Notes: a model not told the origin generated them from the letters alone. A stretch of 64,000 bases of DNA from Paralithodes platypus (GCA_032716605.1 CM064573.1:7152543-7216542); one strand, 5' to 3'; shown: positions 50,062 to 62,717, counted from the first letter of the stretch. Made by a program: numbers and translations.

Positions 50062-53057
50062 AGAGAGAGTGTGTGTGTGGGGGGTGGGAGGGAACTGTGA
50101 CTGTATTTTACCTTATATTTAACTTTAGAATGGAAAGAATATAATGCAATTTTCTCCTAACTGACTTGCCAACAACAGTATCTGCACAGGGGATGGGCGG
50201 AAAATCACCAAGATTTATTTTTAGAAATCTGTCGATGTCAGCAGAATATACTTAGTTTGTCATATTCTATAACTCCATAACCCAATATAATTATACTTTA
50301 ATTATTTCTTAAGTTTCAATGACAGGTTTAACCAACCATCATATTTTAGTATGAACCTTAATATCACTAGTAATACCCCACCATCATTAGCCACACGACC
50401 TGGGACCATTAATCTGTATTCCTTCATGGGTGTGTGTGTGTGTGTGTGTGGCAGCTGTCAGTCGGTATATGAGATGTGTCTTCTAGATGATGGAGGATGA
50501 TGACGAACATCAACAACAGTAAGATGTGGGGAGAAAGGAAGACTGTGAAAGGTAAAAGAGACAAAATTACGAGTAAAGAAAGAAAGCGTATGCATTGGGA
50601 AGACAGGGTACCGACAATGAGGTTCAATACAACTGCAAAGAACGAGAATAACTACAAAGTACAATAATAGTATATACGGTAAGTAAATAAATTAAGAAGT
50701 AGGAATAAGATTATGCACCAATTTAAGAATGATCGTGTTGTAATCTTATAATAAATATTGGATGGTTTTCGAGTGAAGGTGTTTGAGCCAATGTCGTAAA
50801 CTGACTGATGTTACTCTCGTTTGTCTGACGTCACGGTACCATCAGTCTTGTGTCTGTGTGTATGAAGCAGGAGGAAGCTGAAACATTAATTGGTTGATAA
50901 AGTGTGGGAACCAGGAACACAGGTGCGGCATGGACAACAAGAACAGTGGAGATTGTCTGGTAAAATAGAGGAGAGCTCGGGGGAATGGAAATAAGTATGG
51001 ACGTGAAACCAGAATGGATGATGGCTGGAAGGCAGGATAATATATCAAATGGGGAATAAGAATATGTTTAATAATGAAGGAAAATACAAATCAATGAAAA
51101 GGGGAAGAGGGGTAAAATGTATGTTTAAAAGGGACGAGCGAAATAAAGGAAGGCAGTTAAAGGATACGTTTGTTTAGCAAGGAGATGAGAAACTACCAGG
51201 ATATAGAGATAGGGGACACATAAAGGAAGGGCACTAATACGAAAGAGAGAGAGGGAAAATGGTTAACATTCAATAACAGAATCAGCGATAAACAATGGAA
51301 AAGGACGAATGGAAATAGACGGATGTAAAGAACAAGGAAAATACAAAACGAACATCAACTTGTTAAAATATAGACTAGTAGATTGACAAATTGACGATTA
51401 AGAGGCAAATATATCAGTAAAACAATATAATTGGTAAGCATCAATAAAATCAAACAACAGTTAAAGAGTCCAAACTATATAAGGTACAAGAGATAAGTGC
51501 AGTGATACAAGGCAATAGAGGCTAATATATAATGTATAACAACGATTAAATAGTCATGGTTTCCCAACAAACCTTTAGCTCAGCAGCTTCACAGAAACTT
51601 TGGCCAACTTTTAACCTCTGGCATTTTAAACTAGTCTCTGCGAACGTACCTCAGGAATAACTTATATGAACACTTTAATAATATCTAAGCTCTGTTTGGG
51701 AAGTCAGCAGAAACAAAATCATTGATGAAACTACTGGGAAAAGGTAAAACATTAGAACACGAGATATAATGTGTGACAAAACGTATGCATAATTATCAAC
51801 ACCAGCAATACTCCTATTAATTATGTCACCATTCTGCCCCACTACAAATCTTCTTGTATGATTAATCTTTCAGAAGGCATTAACATTAACTGGGAACTAT
51901 AATTTCCAGTTACACTTCATCCTTTCTGTATGTAAGTTTTCGAAAATAAAATTCTTCAGAGAATCTTCCTCTCTCTCGATCACCATTATATTACCATATG
52001 TAAATATAGTTCGTCCATATTAAGGTTCTTCGTTAATCTCAAGGCCCACCAGACTCCAAACAGAACCATTCACATCAACTCTCCCTCCACCTCTCGCGTC
52101 CATCACTTACTTCCACGAATGAGATTAATATCAGACAGTCTAAAATTGAATTGATAGAAGAGGGACTAAAAGGTTCATTGGTATTTCCCTGAATTATAAT
52201 ATCTGTGTCGTGTCATCATTTATCTTCCTACAGGTAACGAAGATTTATAGCACGTTTCTATTTAACTTATCAAAAGATCATGGGAGTGTCTATTGTACCA
52301 CATATCGAGGATTTATATGTATGTGTTTGCTATAATGATAATATCTTAGGATTATTGGCAAGCTTGTGTGTCGTATGTAATAATTTTAATTAATTTAACT
52401 CTCAACACCAAACACCCCCAAATTAGTTTAATGCAAGCATGTAAGCCCTAAGTAACTAAATTAATTGATGATATTCCTGTTATCGCTTTAGACATGATTA
52501 TAGTCCTGGGTTAAATATTTTACTCACATATCACTCTAATAATTATGTCCATGGTAAAACCTATAAATAAATATTGCCAGTATGTGACAATTACCTGTAA
52601 TGGTTTAATGTGTACTAATGAACATGTGTACTAATGGACACAATAATTATTATCATTTATTTCATGCTCCGAGTGTATATTTTATGTCAGTATTTGATGA
52701 GGTAAACATTACTGTATGATCTAATTATTGAGTTATAATAACTCCTTCACTAGCTAATAGTTTTATATAGATACAAGCAGAATAAAGACAACTAAAAAAA
52801 GGCAAACTTATTATAATTAATTACATACGTAAAAATTGTAGAGTAACTTGTGAACGAGTTAATGAAAATAAGTAAAACAAAAGAAGTCCCAGATACTTTA
52901 ATAGCGGTGAATTAAATGAACAGACTAATAAATGATACAATTATTTTGGAGTCTTAAGACAGTTCAACCTTTTCACAAGGTTAAATCATTATATTTTCTC
53001 CAAATCCCCAATACTGAATTAATCTGTGGAAGGTCCTCTCGGAGTGAAGTGTCCAAG
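48346..53057. other. Long sparse AT-rich stretch
   Basis: Only small simple repeats were seen: (CT)n 49562-49577, (GA)n 49689-49712, (GA/GT)n 50034-50079, (TG)n 50430-50450. A candidate short TIR element is at 52742-52858. No transposon protein or gene motif. Confidence 0.45.
52742..52858. mobile_element. Candidate 117-bp TIR element
   Basis: Left end CTCCTTCACTAGCTA; right end on the minus strand CTCGTTCACAAGTTA (12 of 15 match). TTAA follows on the right; ATAA precedes on the left. Weak evidence. Confidence 0.35.
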
Positions 53058-53125
53058 GTGTGAGAAGATAAGAGGATATCTTAGAGAAGGTTAGGACTTT
53101 ACAAGACAGTTCCATTAAGGTGGGA
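53058..53125. repeat. Interspersed repeat R3, copy 2
   Basis: See 48268-48345; identical first 26 bases and identical AAGACAGTTCCATTAAGGTG block. Confidence 0.75.
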
Positions 53126-53343
53126 ACCATCACAAGACAAGAGGCAGAGCATTTGAAGAAATATGTAGCAAAGAGAAACAACAAAAGGAATAGTATTCCG
53201 TGTCTTTTGTTGTCTCATAACAAGCTGTAAAAAACAAATATACATCATTAACTAATACATGAACTAATTTGGCAATCAAATGTCAAACAAAGCAAATCAA
53301 ATGACCGCACTTGTCTGTCTGATTACTAAGGTGGAGACACTTC

Positions 53344-53492
<149 letters not shown>

Positions 53493-53587
53493 TGGAAGGA
53501 TAATATTTTAAGTGGCATTATGGAAACAAGGGAAGAGGGTTGTAGGAACGCTGACAGCAGAAACGAAATAGGGAGAGAGTAAAAAGT

Positions 53588-53964
53588 GCATGATAGTGTG
53601 GTGGTCCCAACATAGAAGTACTGGAGAGGAACATGTATATTGTTAGGGAGACATAAACCTAGAGTGAGAGGGGAGAACATTAAGTTGAGAAGCGCTCACA
53701 TGGATAGTTACACGGAAGTTACTTGAGAGTTTTGGTGTGGAAGATCTGGAGAGTGTGAAGAGGAACACCTTGTGGTGGTTCGGTCATGTAGAGTGTATGG
53801 TGAGTGACAGAATGACTAAAACAGTGTATGAGTGTGAGGTGGAAGGGCAAAGAGGGAGAAGCAGACTGAGAATGAGTTGGAGGGATGGACTTCAGAAGTA
53901 TATGAGTGAAACAATTGGGTGGGAGGAAGGGCGCTGGTTGACGTATATTTCGTTCTCTTCCTGA
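53588..53964 (+). pseudogene. RTE-like LINE fragment
   Basis: Starts KVHDSVVVPT (compare LHDSVVIPTLTYGSEAW at 60660-60700 minus). It then continues in shifted frames through PRVRGENIKLRSA to an open piece at 53737-53964: LESVKRNTLWWFGHVECM, RMTKTVYECEVEGQRGRSRL and MSWRDGLQKYM. This is the post-RT C-terminal part of the RTE-like family with several frame breaks. No tail is visible. Confidence 0.75.
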
Positions 53965-54341
53965 CTGTCATTTGCTACCATCTAGTGCAGTATTTCCAGT
54001 AAGGATTAATTCTTCTGGCCAGGGTATTCTGCCTTATCACGGGAGAATCAGGACGATAATATTGTTTCACCTCAGCCAACGCATAACCCTTACCCCCCCC
54101 ACCTGACTGACTGACTCACTCACTGACATGAGTGAACATTTTAATGACATGAGTGAACATTTTAATAGAAACAAAATAATCAGAACGAACAGAATATTGA
54201 AAGGGAAAGAGACATGGCAAGCTGGTTATTGAACTGAAGAATGAAGTGAGAAAAACAGAAAACATCTTATTATTCTCTTCTCAATCAAACAAAGCAGTCT
54301 AAATTGGTCTCGGGGGAACCCATGATAACTTATGTTAATTT
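53965..54341. other. Non-coding stretch
   Basis: Short direct repeat GACATGAGTGAACATTTTAA twice near 54125-54166; otherwise nothing recognised. Confidence 0.5.

Positions 54342-54409
<68 letters not shown>
54342..54409. repeat. (CT)n microsatellite
   Basis: About 68 bp of CT. Confidence 0.97.
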
Positions 54410-54412
<3 letters not shown>

Positions 54413-55430
54413 TACAGTTAATTAACCTTTATAGTTTGTTTGGAATATAAGAACATATCGCCCACAACTGGATATGTGTGCGGATAACGAGGACAATACT
54501 TGAACAGTTAAAAGTTCACGAGACAAAAATTAGGTGCTGAAGACTTGCGGTCAAATTATGATAACCGTAATTGTAATATAATATATACATATACTCCACG
54601 TTCTGGTCCTCGCAGGAAAACTAAAACCATTTTCAGAATTTTAATTACTAAAACATATGCCCAATAATTGTATTACACACTATCATGCAGTACCAAAAAG
54701 CAGTTTCATTATTCCGCAATTATAGTTCACATTACCAATAAAGTAAGTTATATAGTTTCACCATTATATATCTATACAACTTTCTTCAAAAATAATTCCA
54801 AACCTTTGGAAGCAAATATCTAAATTACAATTTAATATTGGCTCAGCAATATTTACATATCAACATTTTGACAGGTTGAACAACAGGAGTCATTTAATCT
54901 TTTTACAAATACTAGTGTGTCATATTTGCATTGCATTAAATAATTAGATTAATACCTAGCATAAAAAAGTGTAATACCTGCTCTATCAACAACATTTACA
55001 TGTATATTACATTTAAATGTTCGTAATATATTTTATTAGAGCGTCAACTGTACGACCTAGTTACAAATATTATAACATTCTGAGACTTGTTAATGTCGTT
55101 AACTGTATTACAGCTGGTAATTATACATTACCATAAATGTCCAAACCTTTTACCCATGGGTCCATGAATTAATTTACCAACATTACCAAACATAAAAGTG
55201 CGTGGAACTACCGACCAAGTAATTTGCATAAGTGCCATGTCGTAAAATATAAGGTTACTTACTATACACTGTAGTATACTGAATGTTTACTGAAAATTTG
55301 CAACCTTGGAATGATGCACAATATTAAACACAAAAAAGGTATACATAATTAAACAAAACACAAATACATATATATACATAAAATACCTTTGATGCCATAA
55401 TATATATATATTTTTTTATTTTCTATATTC
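54410..55430. other. Non-coding stretch
   Basis: AT-rich, nothing recognised. Confidence 0.4.
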
Positions 55431-55508
55431 CAACTACTCCCTCTCGGGCATAGGCTGAGAGCCTGTACATTCCACCGCTCAACACGGTGAAGCCCGTGAG
55501 GTCTTGTT

Positions 55509-55617
55509 CCAGTCTGGGGAGTGAGACTGTGAAGCATCCATCATGGCTCGAAGCAGCTCAATCTCGGAAGCGGCTGGTTGCTTCGCTCAAGTGCTTCACC
55601 GTCTCACCCTCCAGACT
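55509..55617. repeat. Hairpin-forming inverted repeat
   Basis: AGTCTGG-GGAGTGAGACTGTG-AAGCA on the left and its near complement TGCTTCACCGTCTCACCCTC-CAGACT on the right. A smaller CGAAGCA / TGCTTCG pair lies inside. It sits in a GC-richer patch (55430-55680); the plus ORF at 55487-55687 follows from this and has no known motif. Confidence 0.65.
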
Positions 55618-55689
55618 CAGACCCTCACTCTCAGAACGCCACCTATTGAGCTGTGAACTCACTAGGCATTGTCCCCCTGTAACATAATT

Positions 55690-56544
55690 ATTTTGAATAT
55701 GGGAATATTCATACATTCGTGAATGCTAACATTCAACTATTGTAGATATACAATGTTCATGGAGCAACTGCCTGAGCGGCAAATGTAAAATGTGTGACTA
55801 ATATAAAATAGTTTCCGAGGTAAACCACAATGGCGACCCATTATGCGATCCTGCAATACAATCCTATTAACTGGAGAGCTCCATAAACACAACAATTAAT
55901 GTCAACACTCAATAGTTTTTATTGTTTTCGGCATAGAAGGTGAACTGACCAGTTAGGTCAGTACACGGCACATTGATAACGAACATGTTATGTTTGGAAC
56001 ATGTTATGTTTGGAACAGGATGGTTGATCCAGTGATACTGACTGTGTCATGAGTTAATATTATGTTTCCTATATACTCGTACAGGATATAATATGTACGC
56101 GAAAATGAAAACACTGGCACACAAATCGTGCACACACCTTGAGGAAGTACTTGCGAAACAACACATAGGCTACCGCTACTGTAGACACACAACGAAGTGT
56201 TATTATTAATGATCAAACAGATGCACACAGTAACGCAATATTTCACAATCAAACAACCAGGCTGCCACAAAATATGTTGTCATATATATATATTTACTGA
56301 GCAGAAATTTAGTAACCATATTTATATTGTGTAAACCACTATTAAGTTTCATATTATGTTCTTCGAAAACTGTTTTCCTGTTAAAAATACTTTAGGTGTG
56401 TTTCCACATGACCCCCTCCATGTCCTTAACTTATATTTGTATGGGTTAACCCTCTCCTTTCTCAAAATGATAAGTTTTGATCCTTCCTACTTCCCTTTGA
56501 CGCTGATACTACTGTCCATCTTTCTGTATTGTAATATGTGAGAA
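55690..56544. other. Non-coding stretch
   Basis: GAACATGTTATGTTTG tandem duplication at 55981-56016; nothing else recognised. Confidence 0.4.
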
Positions 56545-56551
56545 AGCTCAA

Positions 56552-56606
56552 TAACTGACACACTGACACACACACACACTGACACACACACACTGACACA
56601 CACACT

Positions 56607-56656
<50 letters not shown>
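56552..56656. repeat. (CA)n microsatellite with CTGA interruptions
   Basis: CA repeats interrupted by CTGACA units, then a pure (CA)n of about 48 bp. Confidence 0.96.
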
Positions 56657-56657
<1 letters not shown>

Positions 56658-57469
56658 GTTGCTAGTATTTATAGAAGTGCCGTAACCATGATGAATTATG
56701 TGAGGTTGTATCAGAGTATTATGTGAAGTGAAGATTAATTGTATCTATTGTGACGGGTCCCTGGCACAATGATCATGTCGGCTCTATTGGGGTGATCTAT
56801 AAGTGTAAATTTGTTTTATTATTATGACTACTTATTAATATTCATGAAGATAATAAAGGTATTGGTAAAAGTGTATGGTTTATTATTATACATTATTAGG
56901 TTAAGCTTTAATTCGTGTAAAGTCTATAGTAATTTTGTAAATTTATGGGATATAATATCTGAGTTCCCGAAAGAAAGAATAGCTTGCAAATCAGGATAAT
57001 GCCTAAAAGTACTCTCAACTTTGTAATGGTTGCGGTAAGTTATGCTTAAAAGCTCCCGGGTTTGGGGGTTTCAAGAATACTCGAATCTGCCGATACATTA
57101 TAACTAAACAAACACTTTTAAGGTTGAGAACGAGTAAAATAATCCATAAGCTGCACCCCCTCAATGTTAATGAGAACAAAAAATCTAAGTCTGTAACATC
57201 CTTAACAAAGTTTACCGTAGTGAGTCCAGTCAGTGAATAAAATATAACAGATTAAGTGTTCCAGTAAGCATTAAATGTTCCTGTAAGCTATTAACCCAAA
57301 CCTAGTGAGCCTTAGTATCTTCAGCAATAAAATGTTAAAAGCATTGTTACATTTCATTCATCCCTGTTATCACTGAATTTGGCAGCGAACAACAACAAAA
57401 TGCAATACAATAACAAAAATATTGACCTTTATCAACTAAAGACATAAAATTATAAGTCATGGATTAAGA

Positions 57470-57473
<4 letters not shown>
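56657..57473. other. Non-coding stretch
   Basis: Nothing recognised. Confidence 0.4.
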
Positions 57474-57514
<41 letters not shown>

Positions 57515-57560
57515 GAGAGAGAGAGAGAGAGACTGTGTGAGAGAGAGAGAAAGAGAGACT
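57474..57560. repeat. (GA)n with CTGT interruptions
   Basis: GA tract broken by GACTGTG units. Confidence 0.95.
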
Positions 57561-58360
57561 GAGTGTAAGAGTGAAACAGTGTGTGTGCCTTATTCAACTG
57601 AGAATATAAAGCATAAGCTGTTCTCTTACAATTAATGAACGGTAAATGTAATAATTAGAAAAGAAACTAAATTAAATACAAGAGTAGTTCACATGATAAA
57701 GGACGCAGGAAGTATGTAATGTCAATTAGTTCTTTCACTTTATATATGTTCAGAAGCAACACTTTTCAACATTAGGAAATAACTAATGTTCTCGATGACT
57801 CAAAAGCGTTTATAACCTTGCATCCGTAAATTGTGAAATATGGAGATGAATATACTGACTATATGAATGTATGAAGAGTTTTCTGGAATATAAAGATAAT
57901 CTATCATTTATTGTTCATGTATATCCCAGTCCACACTTCCCCTTAATTGTATAGGTTACATAAATGTTCTTGGTGTTTTACTAAATCTCTCTCTCTCTCT
58001 CGTTGGTGTGATCGCCTCACTGAGTTTCCTTAGACTTGACTTCTCAGCAGTTTGGCGGCCTCCTTCCCATTCACTCCCAGGTCTACACACACACACACAC
58101 ACACGCACGCACACACATACACACACATTACAAATATTTGATAATTATTATAGATGATACACGAATTCCTCTACAGTATTAAACATGTAGGCTATGCATG
58201 ACTAAATTATCTGGAACACAGGATGTACACAAAACACGTACATGTACATTTGCATACGCACATACTGGTTCATACACATACTTGAATACAGTACATGCAC
58301 AAAACATATGCATACACATTATACTGGTTCACACACGTTCATGATCAAAACATACATAAC
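57561..58360. other. Non-coding stretch with (CA)n
   Basis: (CA)n at 58085-58128; nothing else recognised. Confidence 0.45.
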
Positions 58361-58386
58361 ATACATCTATCTATCTATCTATTGCC

Positions 58387-58552
58387 TGACGCCGTGATCC
58401 CCGAAGGGGTGGCCACGAACGAACCGCCCCCATGCACCTCTGTCCCCAGTCAGTCGACGCCCCTTCCCCCAACCAGCACCGCCTTCGTTCATGTAGTTCC
58501 TCACTCCATCCTTCCACCTCATATTCGGTCTACCTCTCCCCCTCTGTCCCTC
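58387..58552 (-). pseudogene. RTE-like LINE, C-terminal coding end
   Basis: About 54 codons of the post-RT C-terminus: a Gly/Arg-rich GRGRPNMRWKDGVRNYM, then GAGWGKGRRLTGDRGAWGRF and a stop in the GATA tail. It is the continuation of 60411-61107 across the LINE A insertion. Confidence 0.8.
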
Positions 58553-58605
58553 AGTGATATCAGTGATATCAGTGATATCAGTGATATCCCTCAGTGATAT
58601 CCCTA
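58553..58605. repeat. CAGTGATAT tandem units at LINE A 5' junction
   Basis: AGTGATATC repeated five times, with CCCTCAGTGATAT both at the first and last positions. The last unit is the genuine LINE A start (LSDIPTPSP); the others look like extra copies made at the junction. Confidence 0.8.
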
Positions 58606-60183
58606 CACCATCGCCGATTCAGATTGATAATTCAGATGTTCTAAGCAATATCACCGTTACAGAGAGAGAAGTATTGAATTGTTTAGATAAACTCAAGGTA
58701 AATAAAACGCCAGGACCTGATACAATCTCGCCTAGAGTTCTAAAGGAAGCTAAGAATGAGCTCTCCAAACCACTGACATTACTATTCAATAAATCCTTGC
58801 AGTCTGGAACTATGCCTGATCAGTGGAAGCTAGCCAACGTAACACCGATATTCAAAAAAGGCAGCAAATCCCTACCCAGTAACTATCGTCCAATTAGCTT
58901 AACCTCAGTTGTATGTAAAATGCTAGAAACGGTCATACGAGACAGACTCGTAAATCACTTGGAGGAAAATAACATACTTAAAGATACTCAACACGGCTTT
59001 CGTAAAAAACGTTCCTGTTTAACAAACCTCTTAGACTTCTTCCACGATATCCTCAACCTCTACGATGAGAGTAAAGCTGTAGATATTATATACCTTGATT
59101 TTCAAAAGGCCTTTGACAAAGTTCCCCACAAACGTTTACTGCTAAAACTAAAAGCGCATGGAATACAAGACGGTGTGTTGAAATGGATAGAAAATTGGCT
59201 CAGCAACAGAAAGCAAAGGGTAGTCATAAACGGTAAGGCATCTAAATGGACCAATGTAAGTAGCGGGGTACCCCAGGGATCGGTACTAGGACCAATTCTC
59301 TTTCTAATTTACATCAACGACATAGATGAGGGTCTCACCTGCACAATCTCAAAATTTGCTGACGATACAAAAATTGCAAATAGCGTACTCTCAAAAGAAC
59401 AAGTTGACGATATGCAACACAATCTAGATAAATTGTCATGTTGGGCCCAAATTTGGCAAATGAGTTTCAATGCGGATAAATGTAAAGTACTACATGTCGG
59501 ATACCTAAATGAGAAAGCAAACTATTCGATGAATGGCACTCCGCTTAAGAATGTAAACAGAGAAACCTGATCTGGGAGTAACAATATCGAGTAACCTAAA
59601 ACCGAGTCAACAATGTTCAGAAGTTGTTAAGAAGGCAAACAAAATAATTGGCTTTATAGGCAGGTCATTTGAGCATAAATCCAAAGAAGTTATCCTAACC
59701 CTTTACAATTCCTTAGTCCGCCCTCTTCTGGAATACTGCGTTCAATCCTGGTGCCCTTATTACCAAAAAGATATAAACAAGCTAGAACGAGTTCAACGTA
59801 GAGTTACCAAAATGATACCTAGCCTAAAGAACAAACCATACGAAGAGCGTCTTAGAGAATTAAATCTATTTCCTTTAACCCAGCGCAGATTAAGAGGCGA
59901 CTTAATTCAAGTGTTCAAAATCATCAAAGGCATCGACAATATGAACTGTAGTAAGTACTTCACTATCGACCAATCTAATTACACGCGGGGAAACGGTTGC
60001 AAAATTATTGGTAAATCTTTTAACTCGCACGAATCTAAGAATTTCTTCTTCAATCGAGTTGTCAACTTGTGGAATGGGCTTCCCCGAGACGTTATAGACT
60101 GCAGCACCGTTGATTCATTTAAATTCCGCCTAGACAAATATCTCGCATCAAACCCGCGACTGACTGCGTTTGTAAATGAATAA
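58606..60183 (+). pseudogene. LINE A copy 4 reverse transcriptase, one frameshift
   Basis: An open frame to about 59567: IPTPSPIQIDNSDVL, NKTPGPDTISPRVL, NYRPISLTSVVCKML, QHGFRKKRSCLTNL, YLDFQKAFDKVPH, GVPQGSVLGPILF, KFADDTKIANS (both Asp) and DKCKVLHVGY. One extra T in GAAACCTGATC near 59568 (copies 2 and 3: GAAACCGATC) shifts the frame. The remaining part, VTISSNLKPSQQC, RRLRGDLIQVFKIIKG and WNGLPRDVID, is open to the stop at 60181-60183. All catalytic motifs are kept. Confidence 0.92.
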
Positions 60184-60410
60184 CTTTATCCTCCCCTCAG
60201 TTACTAACCCATCTGTCCCCTACTAACTTCCTAGTCCTGCCACGTTAGTGGCAGGGCAGTAGTTCCCTTTCCAATGTTCCCTTACCCACTCTAAACCACT
60301 GTTTGGACACTTGATCCTCAGTGTTTTGGAGGACAAGCAACCTAGAAGGGTCACTAGATCTGTTGTTGCTTGATTTCCTTTGTACTCCTTTGTACTCCTT
60401 TGTACTCCTC
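58606..60410 (+). mobile_element. LINE A copy 4, inserted in RTE-like LINE
   Basis: 5'-truncated LINE A from the RT N-terminus to three CTTTGTACTC tail units at 60379-60410. The flanking RTE frame is interrupted without visible loss, with only a CTC/CCTC overlap as target duplication. The 3' UTR is 60184-60410. It lacks the TTAA element found in copy 2 and so serves as its empty-site reference. Confidence 0.92.
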
Positions 60411-61107
60411 CACCTCGCTCTCGTACACCCTCTTAGTCATTCTCTCGCTTTCCATACGTTCCATATGGCCGAACCATCTCAAGTTGTTCCTTTTCACACT
60501 TTCCAGCACATCTACCTCCACACCACCCCTCCTTCTTACTTCCTCATTAGTCTGTCTATCCCTCCATGTAACTCCGCACGCACTCCTTAAGTAATTCATT
60601 TCCACTGCTCTCACTCTTGGTCTGAGTCTCTCAACCAACGTCCATGCTTCGCTTCCGTAAGTCAGTGTTGGGATTACCACACTGTCATGCAAGGACTTCT
60701 TCACTTCCATACTGACCACCCTATTTCTTGTTACTGCTTTTAGCGTTCCTACAACCCTCTCCCCTGTTGTACCCTCTCTCCGCACCTCTTCATCCATAGT
60801 CCCATCTTTACTCAACACTGCCCAGATACTTAAAAGAGTTGACGATCTCCATAGCCTGACCGTTCAGCTTCACCTCACATTCTGTGACTTCACCCCTTTC
60901 GAAGACCATAACCTTGCTCTTCCCCGTATTTACCTTCAAATTCCGTTTTTCGCACACTGTTCCAAACTCATTTACCAGACCCTGCAACTCCCATTCATTA
61001 TCACTCATCAGAACTGTATCATCCGCAAACAGCAGTATAGGTAGCTTCCACTCAATTCCCTCCCTTTTCAGCGATACACCAACATCCACTGCTCTTGATA
61101 GTATTTC
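60411..61107 (-). pseudogene. RTE-like LINE RT palm and C-terminus
   Basis: Minus frame from 61107: ILSRAVDVGVSLKREGIEW, ILLFADDTVLMSD (motif C, both Asp), KRNLKVNTGKSKVMVF and NSFKYLGSV. A one-base loss near 60812 shifts the frame. It continues KDGTMDEEVRREG, SLHDSVVIPTLTYGSEAWTL, VEMNYLRSACGVTWRDR, SVKRNNLRWFGHMERMESE and RMTKRVYESEVE, where LINE A interrupts. RT N-terminus and endonuclease are absent. Confidence 0.88.
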
Positions 61108-61424
61108 TTTCATAACATACATACATACACATTAACACATATACTTACTGGCTCACACACATACAAGTAGACACTCAAACATTGTTTGAAATGTTTTTAC
61201 ACACACAAGGGTTCATTTACCCATTACTCACTCACTCACACACACTCACTCACTCACTCACTCACTGTCTCTCACACACACTGATTTATGACCCAGTATT
61301 GTTATTAGTGTGGTGGTTGTCCTCACACCACCCTGGTATCATTATCCTGGCCTAGGTTCTCTCATCACAGTGTCTGCATCATTATACTTTCATTAAGTCT
61401 CGCCCTTCCTTCCTTCCGCTTCCC
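61108..61424. other. Simple-repeat-rich non-coding DNA
   Basis: (CATA)n near 61112-61130 and (CACT)n at 61240-61266; no gene. Confidence 0.6.
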
Positions 61425-61765
61425 TGAAATATCCCTGCATTCACTCTATATATCCCTGCATTCACTCTATATATCCCTGCATTCACTCTATATATCCCTG
61501 CATTCACTCTATATATCCCTGCATTCACTCTATATATCCCTGCATTCACTCTATATATCCCTGCATTCACTCTATATATCCCTGCATTCACTCTATATCC
61601 CTGCATTCACTCTATATCCCTGCATTCACTCTATATATCCCTGCATTCACTCTATATATCCCTGCATTCACTCTATATATCCCTGCATTCACTCTATATA
61701 TCCCTGCATTCACTCTATATATCCCTGCATTCACTCTATATATCCCTGCATTCACTCTATATATT
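61425..61765. repeat. 21-bp minisatellite, about 16 copies
   Basis: Unit CTATATATCCCTGCATTCACT with two units shortened to 19 bp (CTATATCCCTG). The minus strand reads a 7-residue GIYRVNA repeat, not a gene. Confidence 0.95.
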
Positions 61766-62326
61766 CAATTAATGAACTAGAATCATCTTAGTATATCGGT
61801 ATATTCCATACTTTATGTTAAAGATGACTAGTAACATTTGGTAGACGCTACTGGTGTATTTATTTATCTATAATTTAACTTGTTTACACATAGATAGAGA
61901 TGGAGAAATATTAATAGATCCATATGGAAAGAAGAAACACTTAGCCTAATGTTGTCATATAACTTATATATTGTAAAGGTCAGTAATATTAGTATGTTAC
62001 AAGGTTGATTGTATTAAGTTGATTGAGTTAAGAAAGGATAATAAAGATGTTAAGAAAAGGAATACATGTGTTTATCACTTCGTAGTTACTTCAGCCGTAT
62101 AAATAAAGTCATACAATAAAGTGATAAATCTGTTTTGCACCTCTTGTAATATTGGCATTTTACGATAATATTATATAGCAACAATATGAATCATTGTAGA
62201 TCATGATTATAACCATGATTATAACAACAACTGAAGGGCGGTAGTAACACGGAGAGAAATAAAATAAAATGACTGAACGGATGAAAGGATTAAAGAGAGA
62301 GAGAGTGTGTGAGTGTGTTGAGGTTA
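61766..62326. other. Non-coding stretch
   Basis: Nothing recognised except a short (GA/GT) run at 62295-62318. Confidence 0.4.
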
Positions 62327-62717
62327 TCTATCTATCTACAGTATATGCTCAGGCCCAATCCCCATTTTGGGGGTAGCCGACTCAAGACAGAGCAAGAACA
62401 GGGAAAACACAAAAACAACATAAAACAACAAATAAACACAGATAAAAAGCACAAACTCACACACATCCAGGTCTCCCAGGAGAAGACCCAGAGACCAGGG
62501 TCACCAAGGTCGCTCCAGCACTCCCCCGGCCCCCGACCACCCGGAGAGGTTCCGATCTCGGCAGGCAGACATACAGCGGAGCCAAAGCCACAAGCCCTCC
62601 CACCACACTTCCAGGCGCACCCTTCATATTAATCGTCTCCACGGGCCAGGCGCCTGATGGACTATTATCTAGTCCAACTTGCGCCCGACCCCTTACTCCA
62701 AATGACCACGTGTTCAC

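Larger units (their letters stand above)
58372..61107 (-). mobile_element. RTE-like LINE split by LINE A copy 4
   Basis: Minus-strand RTE-like element, read from 61107 to 60411 and from about 58552 to 58372. The two parts are consecutive: the right part ends in VYESEVE, the left part begins with the GRGRP of a VYE-EVEGQRGRGRP string (compare 53820-53870). The left part runs NMRWKDGVRNYMN ... RFVRGHPFGDHGVRQ to a TAG stop that is itself the start of the (ATAG)n tail at 58365-58388. The 5' end is truncated at a (GTAT)n run. Confidence 0.88.

Noticed and set aside
55487..55687. 66-codon plus ORF in the GC-richer patch
   Set aside because: Explained by the hairpin-forming inverted repeat; no domain.
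61382..61606. GIYRVNA repeat ORF on the minus strand
   Set aside because: Derived from the 21-bp minisatellite, broken by two 19-bp units; no start context or domain.
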